64,000 nucleotides of DNA, from assembly GCA_944366945.1 (NCBI GenBank), contig CALVWJ010000005.1, positions 62,001-126,000 on the forward strand, written 5' to 3'. This DNA comes from an uncultured Clostridia bacterium. Its GTDB lineage: Bacteria > Bacillota > Clostridia > Christensenellales > CAG-138. The notes beneath the pieces are model-generated. The model was not told where the DNA came from. It saw nothing but the letters and a program-made list of their open reading frames with translations, and did no database searches. A program made the translations under genes and the position numbers. Below are positions 43,682-52,872 of the stretch, piece by piece (position 1 is the stretch's first letter; each line of letters begins with the position of its first letter).

Positions 43682-45439
43682 TCACGCCTGTGCGCTCTTT
43701 TTAAGCTCTTCCTCTTCAAGGATGCGGTAAGCGACCTTGCCCACGAGCGTTTTGGGGAGCTCTGCGCGGAACTCGATGTCATAGGGCATGGCATATTTTG
43801 CAACATGCTTGCGGCAGTAGGCGATGAGCTCCTGCTTGGTTTCTTCCGACGCTTCAAAGCCGGGCTTGAGCATCACAAACGCCTTTACCTTCTGCATCTT
43901 AAGGGGATCCGGCACGCCGATGACGCAGCTCATGTGCACCGCGTCGTGCGCATCAAGGATGTTCTCAATCTGGGAAGGATATACATTATAACCGCTCGTT
44001 ACGATCATGCGCTTGATACGCTGGCGGAAATAGATGAAACCATCCTCATCCATCCGGCCCAAGTCGCCCGTATGCACCCAGGTCATGCCGTCCGCATGCG
44101 TGCGCAGGGTGTTCGCCGTCTCCTCCGGATGGCCGACGTACTCCATCATGACCGTGGGCCCTGCAAGGCAGATTTCGCCCTCCTCGCCATAGGGGAGCTC
44201 TTCCTCCGTGCCAACGCGGACGATCTTATAGAACGTATCCGGGAAGGGAATTCCGATGCTCCCCTCGCGGGACATATGATACGGGGTTAGGCAGCTTGCC
44301 GTCACGCATTCGGTTGTTCCATAGCCCTCGCGCACCTCGATGGTGGCTTTGTGCTCCTTGAGGAACTTGTCAAAGCGCTTTTTGAGCTCAACGGAGAGCG
44401 AATCGCCGCCGGAGAACACGCCTTTCAAGCAGGAAAGGTCAAGATCCTCCAGGTTCGGGATACGCAGCAGTGCCTCGTACAGGGTTGGCACACCCGCGAT
44501 GAAGTTGGGCTTATGCTTTTTCAAAAGCTCAGCATACGTCTGCGGCGTAAAGCGCGGGATGAGGATGCAGCGGCCGCCGTTGACGAGCATGGAATGAATG
44601 CTCACGCCGAGGCCGAAACCGTGGAACATGGGCATGATGGCAAGCATCTTATCGCCGGGCACAAACATCGGGTTTGTTGCAACGATCTGCGCGCCGAGCG
44701 CGTTAAAATTGCGGTTGGAAAGCAGGATGCCCTTTGTTACGCCCGTGGTGCCGCCGCTGTAGAGGATGACGGCGCCATCCTCCGCCTTGCGCGGGCGGAT
44801 ATAGTTGCCGCGGAACTGCGCACCGTTTTTGAGGAACTGCTTCCAGAACAGAACGGGCGCATCCTTGGGTACGGGCGGGTATTTGCGGCCTTCGGTGAGC
44901 TTGTAGCCCAGCTTCATGACGGGGTTGAGCGCATCCGCCACGCTCGTGATGATAAGATGCGGCAGATCCACATTGGGCCGAATCGCCTCAAATTTACCAT
45001 AGAACTGATCGAGCGTGATCGCAGCTACGCTGCCGGATTCCTTGATGTAGAATTCGATCTCGCCCTCGCTGGAAAGCGGATGGATCATGTTGGCGATTGC
45101 CCCAACAAGGTTTACCGCATAGAACATCACGACCGTCTGCGGCACATTGGGCATGCAGATGGTAACCCGGTCGTTCTCGCGCACGCCCATGGCCATGAGC
45201 GCACGGGCGCAGGCGCGGATCTCTTCTTCCGCCTTTTTGTAGGTGGTTTTGCTGCCCATGAAATCCCAGGCGGTATAGTCAGGATATTGTTCTGCGATCT
45301 CGAACACGGCTTCCGCCATGGTCTTATCGGAATAGGAAAGCGTTGCGGGAACGGTATCATAGAAGCGCAGCCAGGGTGCTTTCACGGGGATGTTTTCCGG
45401 GTTCTGGGCAGCTGCCGTAGTTGTAGTATAATTGCTCAT
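43682..45439 (-). CDS. Long-chain fatty acid-CoA ligase family protein
   Basis: A 585-residue AMP-forming ligase. Motifs: YSGGTTGVTKG (AMP/P-loop), EGYGTTECV, HTGDLG, FIYFRQRIKRMI and the C-terminal PKTLVGKVAYR with the catalytic lysine. It activates a carboxylic acid, probably fatty, as acyl-CoA. It follows an E2/CAT-fold gene by five bases, so the two act in sequence; the acyl acceptor is unknown. Confidence 0.9.
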   Translation of the reverse strand: MSNYTTTTAAAQNPENIPVKAPWLRFYDTVPATLSYSDKTMAEAVFEIAEQYPDYTAWDFMGSKTTYKKAEEEIRACARALMAMGVRENDRVTICMPNVPQTVVMFYAVNLVGAIANMIHPLSSEGEIEFYIKESGSVAAITLDQFYGKFEAIRPNVDLPHLIITSVADALNPVMKLGYKLTEGRKYPPVPKDAPVLFWKQFLKNGAQFRGNYIRPRKAEDGAVILYSGGTTGVTKGILLSNRNFNALGAQIVATNPMFVPGDKMLAIMPMFHGFGLGVSIHSMLVNGGRCILIPRFTPQTYAELLKKHKPNFIAGVPTLYEALLRIPNLEDLDLSCLKGVFSGGDSLSVELKKRFDKFLKEHKATIEVREGYGTTECVTASCLTPYHMSREGSIGIPFPDTFYKIVRVGTEEELPYGEEGEICLAGPTVMMEYVGHPEETANTLRTHADGMTWVHTGDLGRMDEDGFIYFRQRIKRMIVTSGYNVYPSQIENILDAHDAVHMSCVIGVPDPLKMQKVKAFVMLKPGFEASEETKQELIAYCRKHVAKYAMPYDIEFRAELPKTLVGKVAYRILEEEELKKSAQA

Positions 45440-45444
45440 AAAAC

Positions 45445-46320
45445 TTAATACGCGACCTCCTGATTCGCGGGAAGCTCCAGCAGCTCCGGGTTTTGCAGAA
45501 GATGCTTGAGGAGCCGGATGGATTTGGAATAATAGTAGCCGTCTGCAATCCGCTCATCGAGCGTGATGCCCAGTTTGAGCATTTCATGCATTTCGACGTT
45601 GCCCTCCGCATCGTACACGGGCGCAAGGCGCTTCTCCCCGATGGTAGCAAACAGGGAATTGGTGCCCCAGTTGTTCAAGTGATGATATGCGGCATTGAGC
45701 TTGATGGAACCAAGGTTTGAGATGAAGATCGTGGCATAATTGGGATCCGTTTTCACAAGCGAAAGCGGCACGCGGCCATAATAGTCCAGCCTGTGCAGAA
45801 TCTTGATGATAATGCGCAGGATCCAACGCGGGAATTTGAGCAGCATATCCATGCCATCCGTAGAATTATCGGTAGCGTTGGTGCCGCGGTAGGTATAAAT
45901 CTCCTTGTAGAGCTTCTGGTGTACGTCGTCGATGGTATCCTCCGGGTCAAAATAGAGGAACGCAAGGGATTCATGCGATTCATCATTGAACTGCTTTTTG
46001 ATCACAAACGACGCTGTGAGGCAATTGCGCATATACATGCGGTTGCCCTGCACGAAGCGGTTCATCCGCGGGCGCAGCGTGACCGTTTTCACGAACGCCG
46101 CAAGAATGGCATGGAAAAACGTATACTTGAATTCGGGATCCTGCTGGTTTTTCTTCTCGAGGAACGCGTTGAGGTTGGTAAGGTCGATTTCTTCCTCGAT
46201 GAAGGCTTCATTATCGGCGCGGTTCGGAAACAGGTAGGGCGTAAACCCGTGCATTGCATCGAGGTCACGCAACCAGTACCCGTCCCGGCGGTCGCCGCTC
46301 CGCCGTTTTCGGGCTTCCAT
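45445..46320 (-). CDS. 2-oxoacid dehydrogenase E2/CAT-fold acyltransferase-like protein
   Basis: A 291-residue protein matching the catalytic domain of E2 acyltransferases and chloramphenicol acetyltransferase, with no lipoyl or subunit-binding domain. The C-terminal segment LGITLDERIADGYYYSK aligns with the catalytic HRxxDG motif, but the His is Glu, while DG is kept. The start at 46320 follows GGAGG. It is the first gene of an operon with the acyl-CoA ligase, suggesting transfer of an activated acyl group or a regulatory role. Whether it is catalytic is uncertain. Confidence 0.78.
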   Translation of the reverse strand: MEARKRRSGDRRDGYWLRDLDAMHGFTPYLFPNRADNEAFIEEEIDLTNLNAFLEKKNQQDPEFKYTFFHAILAAFVKTVTLRPRMNRFVQGNRMYMRNCLTASFVIKKQFNDESHESLAFLYFDPEDTIDDVHQKLYKEIYTYRGTNATDNSTDGMDMLLKFPRWILRIIIKILHRLDYYGRVPLSLVKTDPNYATIFISNLGSIKLNAAYHHLNNWGTNSLFATIGEKRLAPVYDAEGNVEMHEMLKLGITLDERIADGYYYSKSIRLLKHLLQNPELLELPANQEVAY

Positions 46321-46792
46321 TTTTATGAGTCCTCCATAAATAAAAAGTATAATGCCTTGGCGTTTGTCGCCCGTATACAGGAAAAAAATAAAATAGGCCT
46401 CCTGTACACATATTATAACAGTTTGATTATATTCCAAAAAACGCAAAAAAGCAAATCCGCCTTTCGGAGGGCCAAGCCAGCGCGCGCCAAAGTTTCGATG
46501 CTCCCTCTCAAAAGCATCTGTTCGCCTGGCATCATTTGCTTCGTGCTGCGCAGGCATCCCCATAGGAGAACAAATGTGGCAAAAGCGGCACTGCTGTGCG
46601 CAAGGCTGACGGATGCTGCAAAACACACAGGGATACCGCCTGCGGTATCCCTGTGTTGTGGGCACGGTTGGCTGCCGCTATGCGCATGAGGTATGCGGCG
46701 CACCACAGGCAGCCGCCAAAGGCTGCCTGCTTTCTCCTTTGCCCGTTTGCGTGAAGGGCAGGTGGGGAGCTCCCAGTGTTCCGAAAAGCCGT
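46321..46792. other. 472-bp spacer with promoter and hairpin
   Basis: On the minus strand TATAAT occurs at 46412-46417, a probable minus-10 for the E2/ligase operon. ACACAGGGATACCGC-CTGC-GGTATCCCTGTGT at about 46627-46657 is a strong hairpin that could be a bidirectional terminator or a small repeat. No gene is supported. Confidence 0.4.
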
Positions 46793-47977
46793 TTACCGCG
46801 TCCTGCAAAGCCACGCTTCCGCGGCAGCGGCAAGCAGGGCTGCGCCGTCTGCGAGGCAGCCTTCATCCACCTGGAAGCGCGGGCTGTGGTTCCCTTCCGG
46901 GCACGCTTCCGCCTGCGTGCTGAAAAACCAGAATGTGCCGGGCCGCTCCCGCAGATAGCAAGCCATGTCTTCGCTGGCCATGCTGGGCGCTTCCGCCATG
47001 CGCACGCGCGCTGCGCCAAAAAGCTCCTCTGCAAGCCCGCGTACCCATTCCGTTTCCGCTGCATCGTTCATTACGGCGGGTGTGATCAGCTCCTGCTGCA
47101 CCGTGCAATCCCCGCGCATCGCCTGCGCAATGCCCTTTGCAACCGCTTCGATGCGCCGGGATAGCCGCGCGCACAGCGCATCCCCCGCCACCCGCAGAGA
47201 GCCCATGAGCTCCACCGCATCCGGAATGATGTTATCGGAGACCCCACCATGGATGGAGGTGATCGAAAGCACCGCCGCCTCCTTCGCATCGCATTCGCGG
47301 CTCACGAGCGTTTGCAGCGCCGATATGATCTCAGCTGCAATGGCGATCGGATCCACGCCCTGCGCGGGCGTACCGCTGTGGCATCCTTTGCCCTGCACCG
47401 TGATGGTAAAGCGCACCTTGGCCGCCATTGCGCAGCCGGGCTTCACCGCAACCGTGCCAACCGGGAGCGGGCCTATAAGCGTACCCACATGCTGGCCGAA
47501 CACCGCCCCAACGCGAGGCGCATCCAGAATGCCCGCCTGCACGAGCAGCTCGGCCACGCCGCTGAGCTCCTCGCCCGCCTGGAAAATCAAACGCACCGGC
47601 CCGGGAAGCCTCTCCGCACGCCGCGAAAGCAGCTTCGCCGCGCCAAGGAGCATGGCGGTATGCGCATCGTGGCCGCAGGCATGCATGTTCCCGTTTTGCG
47701 CCGCATACGGGAGGCCTGTTTCCTCCGCAATGTGCAGCGCATCCATATCCGCCCGCAGCGCAACGCCTACGCCATCCCCGCCGGGGATGACGGCGGTAAC
47801 GCTGCTGTGTTGTTCATAAGGAGCATCGCAGCTTATGCCCATGCCTTTGAGCGTCTCCCGCACAAACGCGGAGGTTTTCGGCAGAATCCAGCCCGTTTCG
47901 GGCATCCGGTGCAAAGCGCGATACCATGCGGTTATCTCCGGCGCGAGCGCGCGCGCCTCTTGAAGCAGTTTTTCCAT
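46793..47977 (-). CDS. M20 family amidohydrolase
   Basis: A 394-residue M20D enzyme (hippurate/indoleacetate aminoacylase type). ALRADMDALHI carries a metal Asp. HACGHDAHTAMLLGAA and FQAGEELSG give the metal ligands and catalytic Glu. A dimerisation subdomain is inserted near GCHSGTPAQGVDP. It removes N-acyl groups from amino acids or peptides. The start is uncertain: ATG at 47977 with AGGAAGG 14 bases upstream, or 48016 without a ribosome site. It stands alone. Confidence 0.9.
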   Translation of the reverse strand: MEKLLQEARALAPEITAWYRALHRMPETGWILPKTSAFVRETLKGMGISCDAPYEQHSSVTAVIPGGDGVGVALRADMDALHIAEETGLPYAAQNGNMHACGHDAHTAMLLGAAKLLSRRAERLPGPVRLIFQAGEELSGVAELLVQAGILDAPRVGAVFGQHVGTLIGPLPVGTVAVKPGCAMAAKVRFTITVQGKGCHSGTPAQGVDPIAIAAEIISALQTLVSRECDAKEAAVLSITSIHGGVSDNIIPDAVELMGSLRVAGDALCARLSRRIEAVAKGIAQAMRGDCTVQQELITPAVMNDAAETEWVRGLAEELFGAARVRMAEAPSMASEDMACYLRERPGTFWFFSTQAEACPEGNHSPRFQVDEGCLADGAALLAAAAEAWLCRTR

Positions 47978-48336
47978 TTTTATTCTGTTTTCCTTCCTGT
48001 AAGATGGAGATCCCATTTGGGGCTGTTGCAGCCCAAGAAACCGGCGCGGCCGCCCGAACGGTTTCTTTCGGGCTGTGATACGCCCTTATGCCGCTGTTCC
48101 TATTATTGCAGGTTTCGTTTCTTTTTTGAAGCCGGAAACCCCATTTTTCTCGCACTGGGGCTAGTCTGCAGCAAACCGCAGGCGCGCATCGGGCGCCATG
48201 ACGCAAGCACCAGGAGCGCAGACGCTGCATATACAGCGCCCAGTACCCTATGGATTTTGGCGCACCATCTTTGCACAATGGACGTTTTCGCAATTCTCTT
48301 CTATCATGATTAAGGCGCAATAAGGGAGTGCTTGCA

Positions 48337-48567
48337 ATGACGGTAAAACAGGCCAGAAAGCTCAGAAACGGCCTTATATGATTTGCGGCTTTCTGATCGC
48401 GTTGATAGCGTATGTGTACTAACCCTTCATCTATGCTGGCTGCGGCCTCATGTTCTCCTGTTTGATCCCCCCATTTGATCTATAACAGATGCCCGCATTG
48501 CAAAAAACAGCTTGGATTGAATGAAGGCGCCTATTGCCAGCATTGCGGCAAGCGGATTGAGGACTAG
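48337..48567 (+). pseudogene. Decayed zinc-ribbon membrane protein gene
   Basis: A GGGAG site and ATG open a frame reading MTVKQARKLRNGLI that soon stops. Adjacent frames continue the same kind of protein: MICGFLIALIAYVY, then FIYAGCGLMFSCLIP, then YNRCPHCKKQLGLNEG ending CQHCGKRIED and a stop. Pieced together this is a protein of about 75 residues with two membrane segments and a CPHC/CQHC zinc ribbon, broken by at least two frame changes. Similar intact proteins occur in Clostridia. Sequencing errors are an alternative. Confidence 0.6.
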
Positions 48568-49652
48568 ATTACAATCGCGGAGCGTCGCTTTCGGATGATC
48601 CTATCGGCCGGGAAGCATCCGCTTCATTTGCGAGGTCTACCTAATTGAAGCGCTGCTCTGAATAGCCGCCAACAGCATAGATATATTTTCCAGCGAATGG
48701 ACTGCTGAGACCATACGCAACATCCACTGATGCATTCTTATTCGATCCACAAAATTAGCGATTAAGAGCTTTTGTTTTAGGGGATCCTGGGAAAGCATCG
48801 TCATGAAGGGGACATATCGTAGCAGCTGCATTGGTATCGTCGGGAGGCATACCACAGCGGGTATGCCTCCCGCTTCTTTCGCGCCTCTGCCGTCAGCTGC
48901 CCGTTTCAAGGGCGCAGCGTCAAGTTCGGCCGTATGTATTTGTTCCGGCGCATGGCAGCCGGCTACAGGCAGGGTGACCTCCCCTTTCAAGGCGAGCCAA
49001 CACAGCGCCAGGGCGAATGGAATCGAAAGTGACCGGTGTTTCCCTATGTCCCACTCCCTTTATTTGGGCCTTTTATTTAATCCATATCGAAAATCGAGTT
49101 GCATCCTTTTGTGCGCACTGGGTATTGAAGTTATTGGTATCAATCGCTAGCATCCGTTGGAAAAACCAGCTTGGCAAAGGCTCCCTAGGGATCCGGGAGG
49201 CACAGTCCCCGGAGGCTCCAATTCGGATTTGCAGTGCAAGCTAAATTGCCTAAAGGGGCAAAAAAGGGTTCCCTAGGTGTGTGGTAAATCCGCAAAAACC
49301 TTGCATAACAAACACAGGTTCCCTTCCGTGGCTACCCGACGCGCCTTTGCGCCAAAGGCGCTATGAAGTTCTTGAAAAAGCGGCGCACGCTCACTTTCTC
49401 GGCAGCGTGGTGCGTGGTAAAACAGTATGGATCCGCTGCGTAAATTAAGGAAGGTGAAGCTGCTATAAGGAAATTAGGGCGTAATTCCTTAAATATGGAA
49501 ATCTTCCCTTCATGCATTTCTGATGCAGCACTTTCCGCGTTTATTTCTTCTGCCTAACAAATTGGGCGCCTTAAGAGCACGGGCGAACAGCCGAAGTCCC
49601 CTCATGGGGGCCGTTGCATGGCATCCGTTCTATATGCCCCCGTTTCTTAAAT
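48568..49652. other. 1.08-kb spacer
   Basis: Apart from the dispersed repeat listed separately, no gene is supported. The phrase AATCCGCAAAAACCTTGC occurs at about 49288. Reading frames here are short and lack ribosome sites. Confidence 0.4.
48796..49058 (+). repeat. Dispersed repeat copy A
   Basis: This segment aligns along most of its length with 61886-62096. Shared blocks include GCATACCACAGCGGGTA, GCCCGTTTCAAGGGCGCAGC followed by GTCAAG, CCAACACAGCGCC, and TGTTT-CCTATG. Copy A holds an insertion of about 45 bases not in copy B. In copy A the first block is part of a perfect hairpin GGAGGCATACC-ACAGC-GGGTATGCCTCC. Identity is roughly 70-75% by eye. Neither copy has a gene or transposase, so it looks like a degenerate intergenic repeat. 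Confidence 0.65.
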
Positions 49653-50579
49653 TCAGAGAAGGTTCTTTTTCTTGAAATAGAGGATCTCTACCACAACGAT
49701 CAGCACGCCCACAATGCAGATTGCAGGATACCCAAACTTCCAGGCCAACTCCGGCATATTGTGAAAGTTCATGCCATACCAGCCGGTTAAAAGCGTGAGA
49801 GGGAGGAAGACTGTGGAAACTACAGTAAGCAGCTTCATGGCGGCGTTTTGCTGCAACGAAATCTGCGTTTGATACATTTCGCGGATCTGCAGAAGATATT
49901 CGCGCAACGTTTCCACGTGGCTGTGCAGCAGCGCGACCCGATTCACAAAATAATCAAAGCTCCTGCAATCTTCTGCGGTAAGCATGCCGTTGATGTTGGA
50001 ACGCAACGCCGTGCCAAGGCTCATCAGCTGGTAATAATAGGATTGAAGCGCCATAAGCCCGCGCCGATAGGGGATAAGCCGCTGGATAAAATCCCGGGGA
50101 AGTTTTTGCGCTAAAGCATCCTCCAGCGCAGAAAGTGCATCCTCGGTTTTTTGCAGATAGGGCGCATCCTCATCGATCCAGAGGTTCAGCATACGGCAAA
50201 GCAGGCCGCAAAGCGTGGTTTCCAAGGGAAACTGATTTTCCCGAATGCGTCCGAACAACCGCTCCGTAAGTTTCTCTTCCCCAATTAGATACATCCCGTT
50301 TCCAATCAAGCAAAACCCTATTCGGCTTGGTTTCGCGCGCGTGCCGCCCTTTTCCGGGATGCAGACTATACCAAGGATGCAACTTCCTAAAAGCTCCACG
50401 CGCGTATATTCGGAACGCTCAAAAAAACGCAGCGCCGCCTTGTGGTGCGCAGCGCCCGCTATGGCATGGCTGAACTCCTCTAGGGTAAGCAACGTTACGA
50501 TTTTCGCGCCGTTTCCCTCCCAGCCCGTGTGAGATGGATCTACCTTATGCAGCATTTCCCCAAGCACATATTGTTTCAC
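49653..50579 (-). CDS. corA: CorA family divalent cation transporter
   Basis: A 308-residue CorA-type channel. The cytoplasmic N-terminal domain is followed by a long stalk helix (about residues 195-245) and two C-terminal membrane helices. The selectivity motif YGMN is present, followed by FHNMPEL. The start is GTG at 50579, eight bases after GGAGG; an upstream ATG at 50627 lacks a ribosome site. It is divergent from the 51-residue protein. Mg2+ or Co2+/Zn2+ transport is the family activity. Confidence 0.88.
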   Translation of the reverse strand: MKQYVLGEMLHKVDPSHTGWEGNGAKIVTLLTLEEFSHAIAGAAHHKAALRFFERSEYTRVELLGSCILGIVCIPEKGGTRAKPSRIGFCLIGNGMYLIGEEKLTERLFGRIRENQFPLETTLCGLLCRMLNLWIDEDAPYLQKTEDALSALEDALAQKLPRDFIQRLIPYRRGLMALQSYYYQLMSLGTALRSNINGMLTAEDCRSFDYFVNRVALLHSHVETLREYLLQIREMYQTQISLQQNAAMKLLTVVSTVFLPLTLLTGWYGMNFHNMPELAWKFGYPAICIVGVLIVVVEILYFKKKNLL

Positions 50580-50705
50580 TGCGTTCGCCTCCTGCCAGCA
50601 GGCAAGTTGATTTGCTTTGTTTATCATACCATGTTTTGCGCCATCGTTCTACAGGTTGGCGCTTTTCACGCCGGGTGCATATGCTTTTAGAAAGGAGGGA
50701 ATCCC

Positions 50706-50861
50706 ATGCAGGCAGATGAATATGTGTTGCTCGGCGCGGCGCTTGCGTTGGAAATCGCCGAAGGGCTTTCCGGCGATGCGCTCGACGTGGCCGCCGCACT
50801 TTACACCGCGATCGGCGATCAGCTCGCGCTGATTTCCGCAGCACGCGCAAAAACGAAATAG
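50706..50861 (+). CDS. 51-residue conserved small protein
   Basis: A short gene starting ATG six bases after AAAGGAGGG. The 51-residue product (MQADEYVLLGAALALEIAEG...) is a helical, mostly hydrophobic and acidic protein ending in a basic tail ARAKTK. It resembles small clostridial proteins of the DUF6774 type (pattern ALALEIAE...LYTAIGDQLALI). No function is known. Spacing, strong ribosome site and good codon pattern support it as real. Confidence 0.65.
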   Translation: MQADEYVLLGAALALEIAEGLSGDALDVAAALYTAIGDQLALISAARAKTK

Positions 50862-51073
50862 AGGCGCAAAACGTCTTTGCGCGCTCAGCTGCAAGTTGAA
50901 GCGCATGCAGCATGCCCGGTTGGGCTTGGCCAATCACGCAGGCGCTTTGCAGGGGAAGCAAAGCGCAAACTCCTGGCACATTGGCCTAAGTGCCGCTGTT
51001 TAAACACGCAACACCGCATAAAACTCGGCAGGCTTTTTTATGCTTTCTTTTCAGCCCATTTGCATTTAATAGA

Positions 51074-51113
51074 ATGCGGCGCAGCCTGGGAATCGAAAAA
51101 AGCTGCGCCGCAT
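51074..51113 (+). promoter_or_regulatory. Stem-loop upstream of tspO-like gene
   Basis: ATGCGGCGCAGC pairs perfectly with GCTGCGCCGCAT around a 16-base loop, 36 bp before the start codon. It may be a leader hairpin, or the end of a transcript from the left. Confidence 0.45.
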
Positions 51114-51148
51114 ACAATAAGGCAAAAGATGAAAGGTTCCTGTTCGCT

Positions 51149-51652
51149 ATGAAATCCGTTTCAAAAAAAGATGCCGCAAAGCGGGTGGATTGGAAGCGCC
51201 TCATCCTCTGCCTTGTCCTGCCGCTCGCCGTGGGCGGGCTGGCCGCACTCCTCACCGGGGAAAGCATGCAGCGCTATTCGGAGCTTGCCCAGCCGCCTTT
51301 TGCCCCGCCCGGGATTGTGTTCCCAATCGCCTGGACTGCGCTCTACCTCTTGATGGGCATTTCCTCCTACCTCGTTTGCGACGCACCTGCGCCGCTTGCG
51401 CTGCGAAAGCGTGCCGCCGTGCTGTATATCCTCCAGCTTTTCTTTAATTTTGTTTGGCCGATCCTGTTTTTCAAATTCCAGGCCTACCTCGCCGCTTTCA
51501 TCTGGCTGTTGGCGCTGCTTGGACTCGTGATCGCCATGGTGCTCGCATTCCGGCGTGTCAGCCACGCCGCAGCCTGGTTGCAGCTTCCCTATTTGCTCTG
51601 GGTCTGCTTTGCGGCGTACCTAAACTGCGGCGTCTGGCTGCTCAACGGCTGA
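51149..51652 (+). CDS. tspO: TspO/MBR family protein
   Basis: A 167-residue membrane protein with five membrane helices, matching TspO: FAPPGIVFPIAWTALYLLMGISSYL is the signature around helix 2, and FNFVWPILFFKFQAY is helix 3. The family binds porphyrins and affects stress responses in some bacteria. The N-terminus is basic. The start at 51149 has only a weak AAAGG upstream. It converges on trmO and overlaps its end by 11 bases. Confidence 0.9.
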   Translation: MKSVSKKDAAKRVDWKRLILCLVLPLAVGGLAALLTGESMQRYSELAQPPFAPPGIVFPIAWTALYLLMGISSYLVCDAPAPLALRKRAAVLYILQLFFNFVWPILFFKFQAYLAAFIWLLALLGLVIAMVLAFRRVSHAAAWLQLPYLLWVCFAAYLNCGVWLLNG

Positions 51653-52346
51653 GCGCTGCAAGCGGTACCACCTCGCACACCGTCAAAACGCCTTCCCGCA
51701 CCCGGAAGCGCACATCAAACCCGGCGTATTCAAAGCCATAGCGCTGCTCGGGGTCATCCTGGTAAGCCGGCCGTGGGTCCTGCGCAAGGGAAGCCAAAAG
51801 CGCCGCCCGCTTCTCCGCAGGAATGCAGCGGAGCCATTCCTCCGGGAATTCCACTGCAAGTGCATAGGAATACCGTTCGCCTGCAAACCCATCCTGCGCA
51901 TCCGGGTGGCTGTCCGTAAACGACAGGTATGGTTTAATGTCATAAATGGGCGTGCCATCCATCAAATCGGCGCCGGAAACATGCAGCACCCGTCCAAGGC
52001 CCTTTCGTATCTCCACGCCCTCGAGCCGCACGGAGGAGAGGCCCAGCGGGTTGGGGCGAAACGGAGAGCGCGTTGCAAACACGCCCATGCGCCGGTTCCC
52101 TCCCAGGCGCGGGGGCTTCACCATGGGCGACCAACGCTCCTGCCGCACCTCGGAAAAGCCCCAGATCAGCCAGAGATGCGAAAATTCTTCAATGCCGCGC
52201 AGCGCGTTTGCATCGCGGTATTCGGGTTCAAACACGATCGTCCCCGTTTGTTCCGGCACAAGGCCGCTCTGCCGCGGGATGCCAAACTTGGTTGTAAAAT
52301 CGCTCTGCATGCGCGCGATCACATGGAGGGGCAGGGGTGCTTCCAT
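51642..52346 (-). CDS. trmO: tRNA (adenine37-N6)-methyltransferase TrmO
   Basis: A 234-residue YaeB/TrmO (TsaA-like) protein with the beta-barrel SAM domain. IEEFSHLWLIWGF, MGVFATRSPFRPNPLGLSSVRL and GTPIYDIKPYLSFTDSHPDA are family signatures. It methylates t6A37 of tRNAs reading ACY-type codons. The start at 52346 follows AAAGGAG. The C-terminal domain (residues 150-234) is standard. Confidence 0.95.
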   Translation of the reverse strand: MEAPLPLHVIARMQSDFTTKFGIPRQSGLVPEQTGTIVFEPEYRDANALRGIEEFSHLWLIWGFSEVRQERWSPMVKPPRLGGNRRMGVFATRSPFRPNPLGLSSVRLEGVEIRKGLGRVLHVSGADLMDGTPIYDIKPYLSFTDSHPDAQDGFAGERYSYALAVEFPEEWLRCIPAEKRAALLASLAQDPRPAYQDDPEQRYGFEYAGFDVRFRVREGVLTVCEVVPLAALSR

Positions 52347-52370
52347 AAGGACTCCTTTCCGAAAAGGCAA

Positions 52371-52872
52371 CGTTTTCCAAAACTATTTTACAAAACCATT
52401 TTAAAACAGGAAAAAGCGATGGACAAGCCCTGCCGCGATGGTTCGAAACACAGCCGCGCCGCTTTTTTGAAATTTCCATGCCCGCCTTACGCCTGCGGCC
52501 CGGCCGGGATGCCATTTCGTGAAAACCTTGCCAGCAAGTTTTTTTGCGAATTTGCAGCATATTTTCCTTAAATTTTCCTCGCCCTTTAACCTCGTGCCAC
52601 AAAATCCAACGCCATCTTTTAGGGACTACACCCTATCGAACCTCAAAGGATTCTGCAACAAGCGCAACGCCGCGAACAAGCCTTGCCAGCAGTTGGGAAT
52701 TCTTAAATCCCCTTAATCCGGGGTAAGCGCAGGTTCGCCGCAAGCCGGCGCACATGGGCAGATCCGCTCCATTTCGCAGCAGTGCGCGACCCTTTTTCCG
52801 GCGCATAAAAGCTGCGGGCAAGATTTGCCCGCAGCTTCCGTTCCCAGCGTTTCAGCTCCACTTGGAGTTTTT
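52371..52872. other. 500-bp spacer
   Basis: No gene supported. It contains near 52380 a short set of AAAACTATTTTACAAAACCATTTTAAAA-like AT-rich repeats, and the terminator of the lipoprotein gene at its right end. Confidence 0.4.
52805..52838 (-). terminator. Terminator of the PepSY-like lipoprotein gene
   Basis: AAGCTGCGGGCAA pairs perfectly with TTGCCCGCAGCTT around three bases. On the minus strand the stem is followed by TTTTATG. Confidence 0.85.

Noticed and set aside
46627..46657. Strong hairpin ACACAGGGATACCGC considered as a CRISPR repeat or attachment site
   Set aside because: Single copy with no repeat-spacer pattern and no integrase; treated as a terminator-like hairpin.
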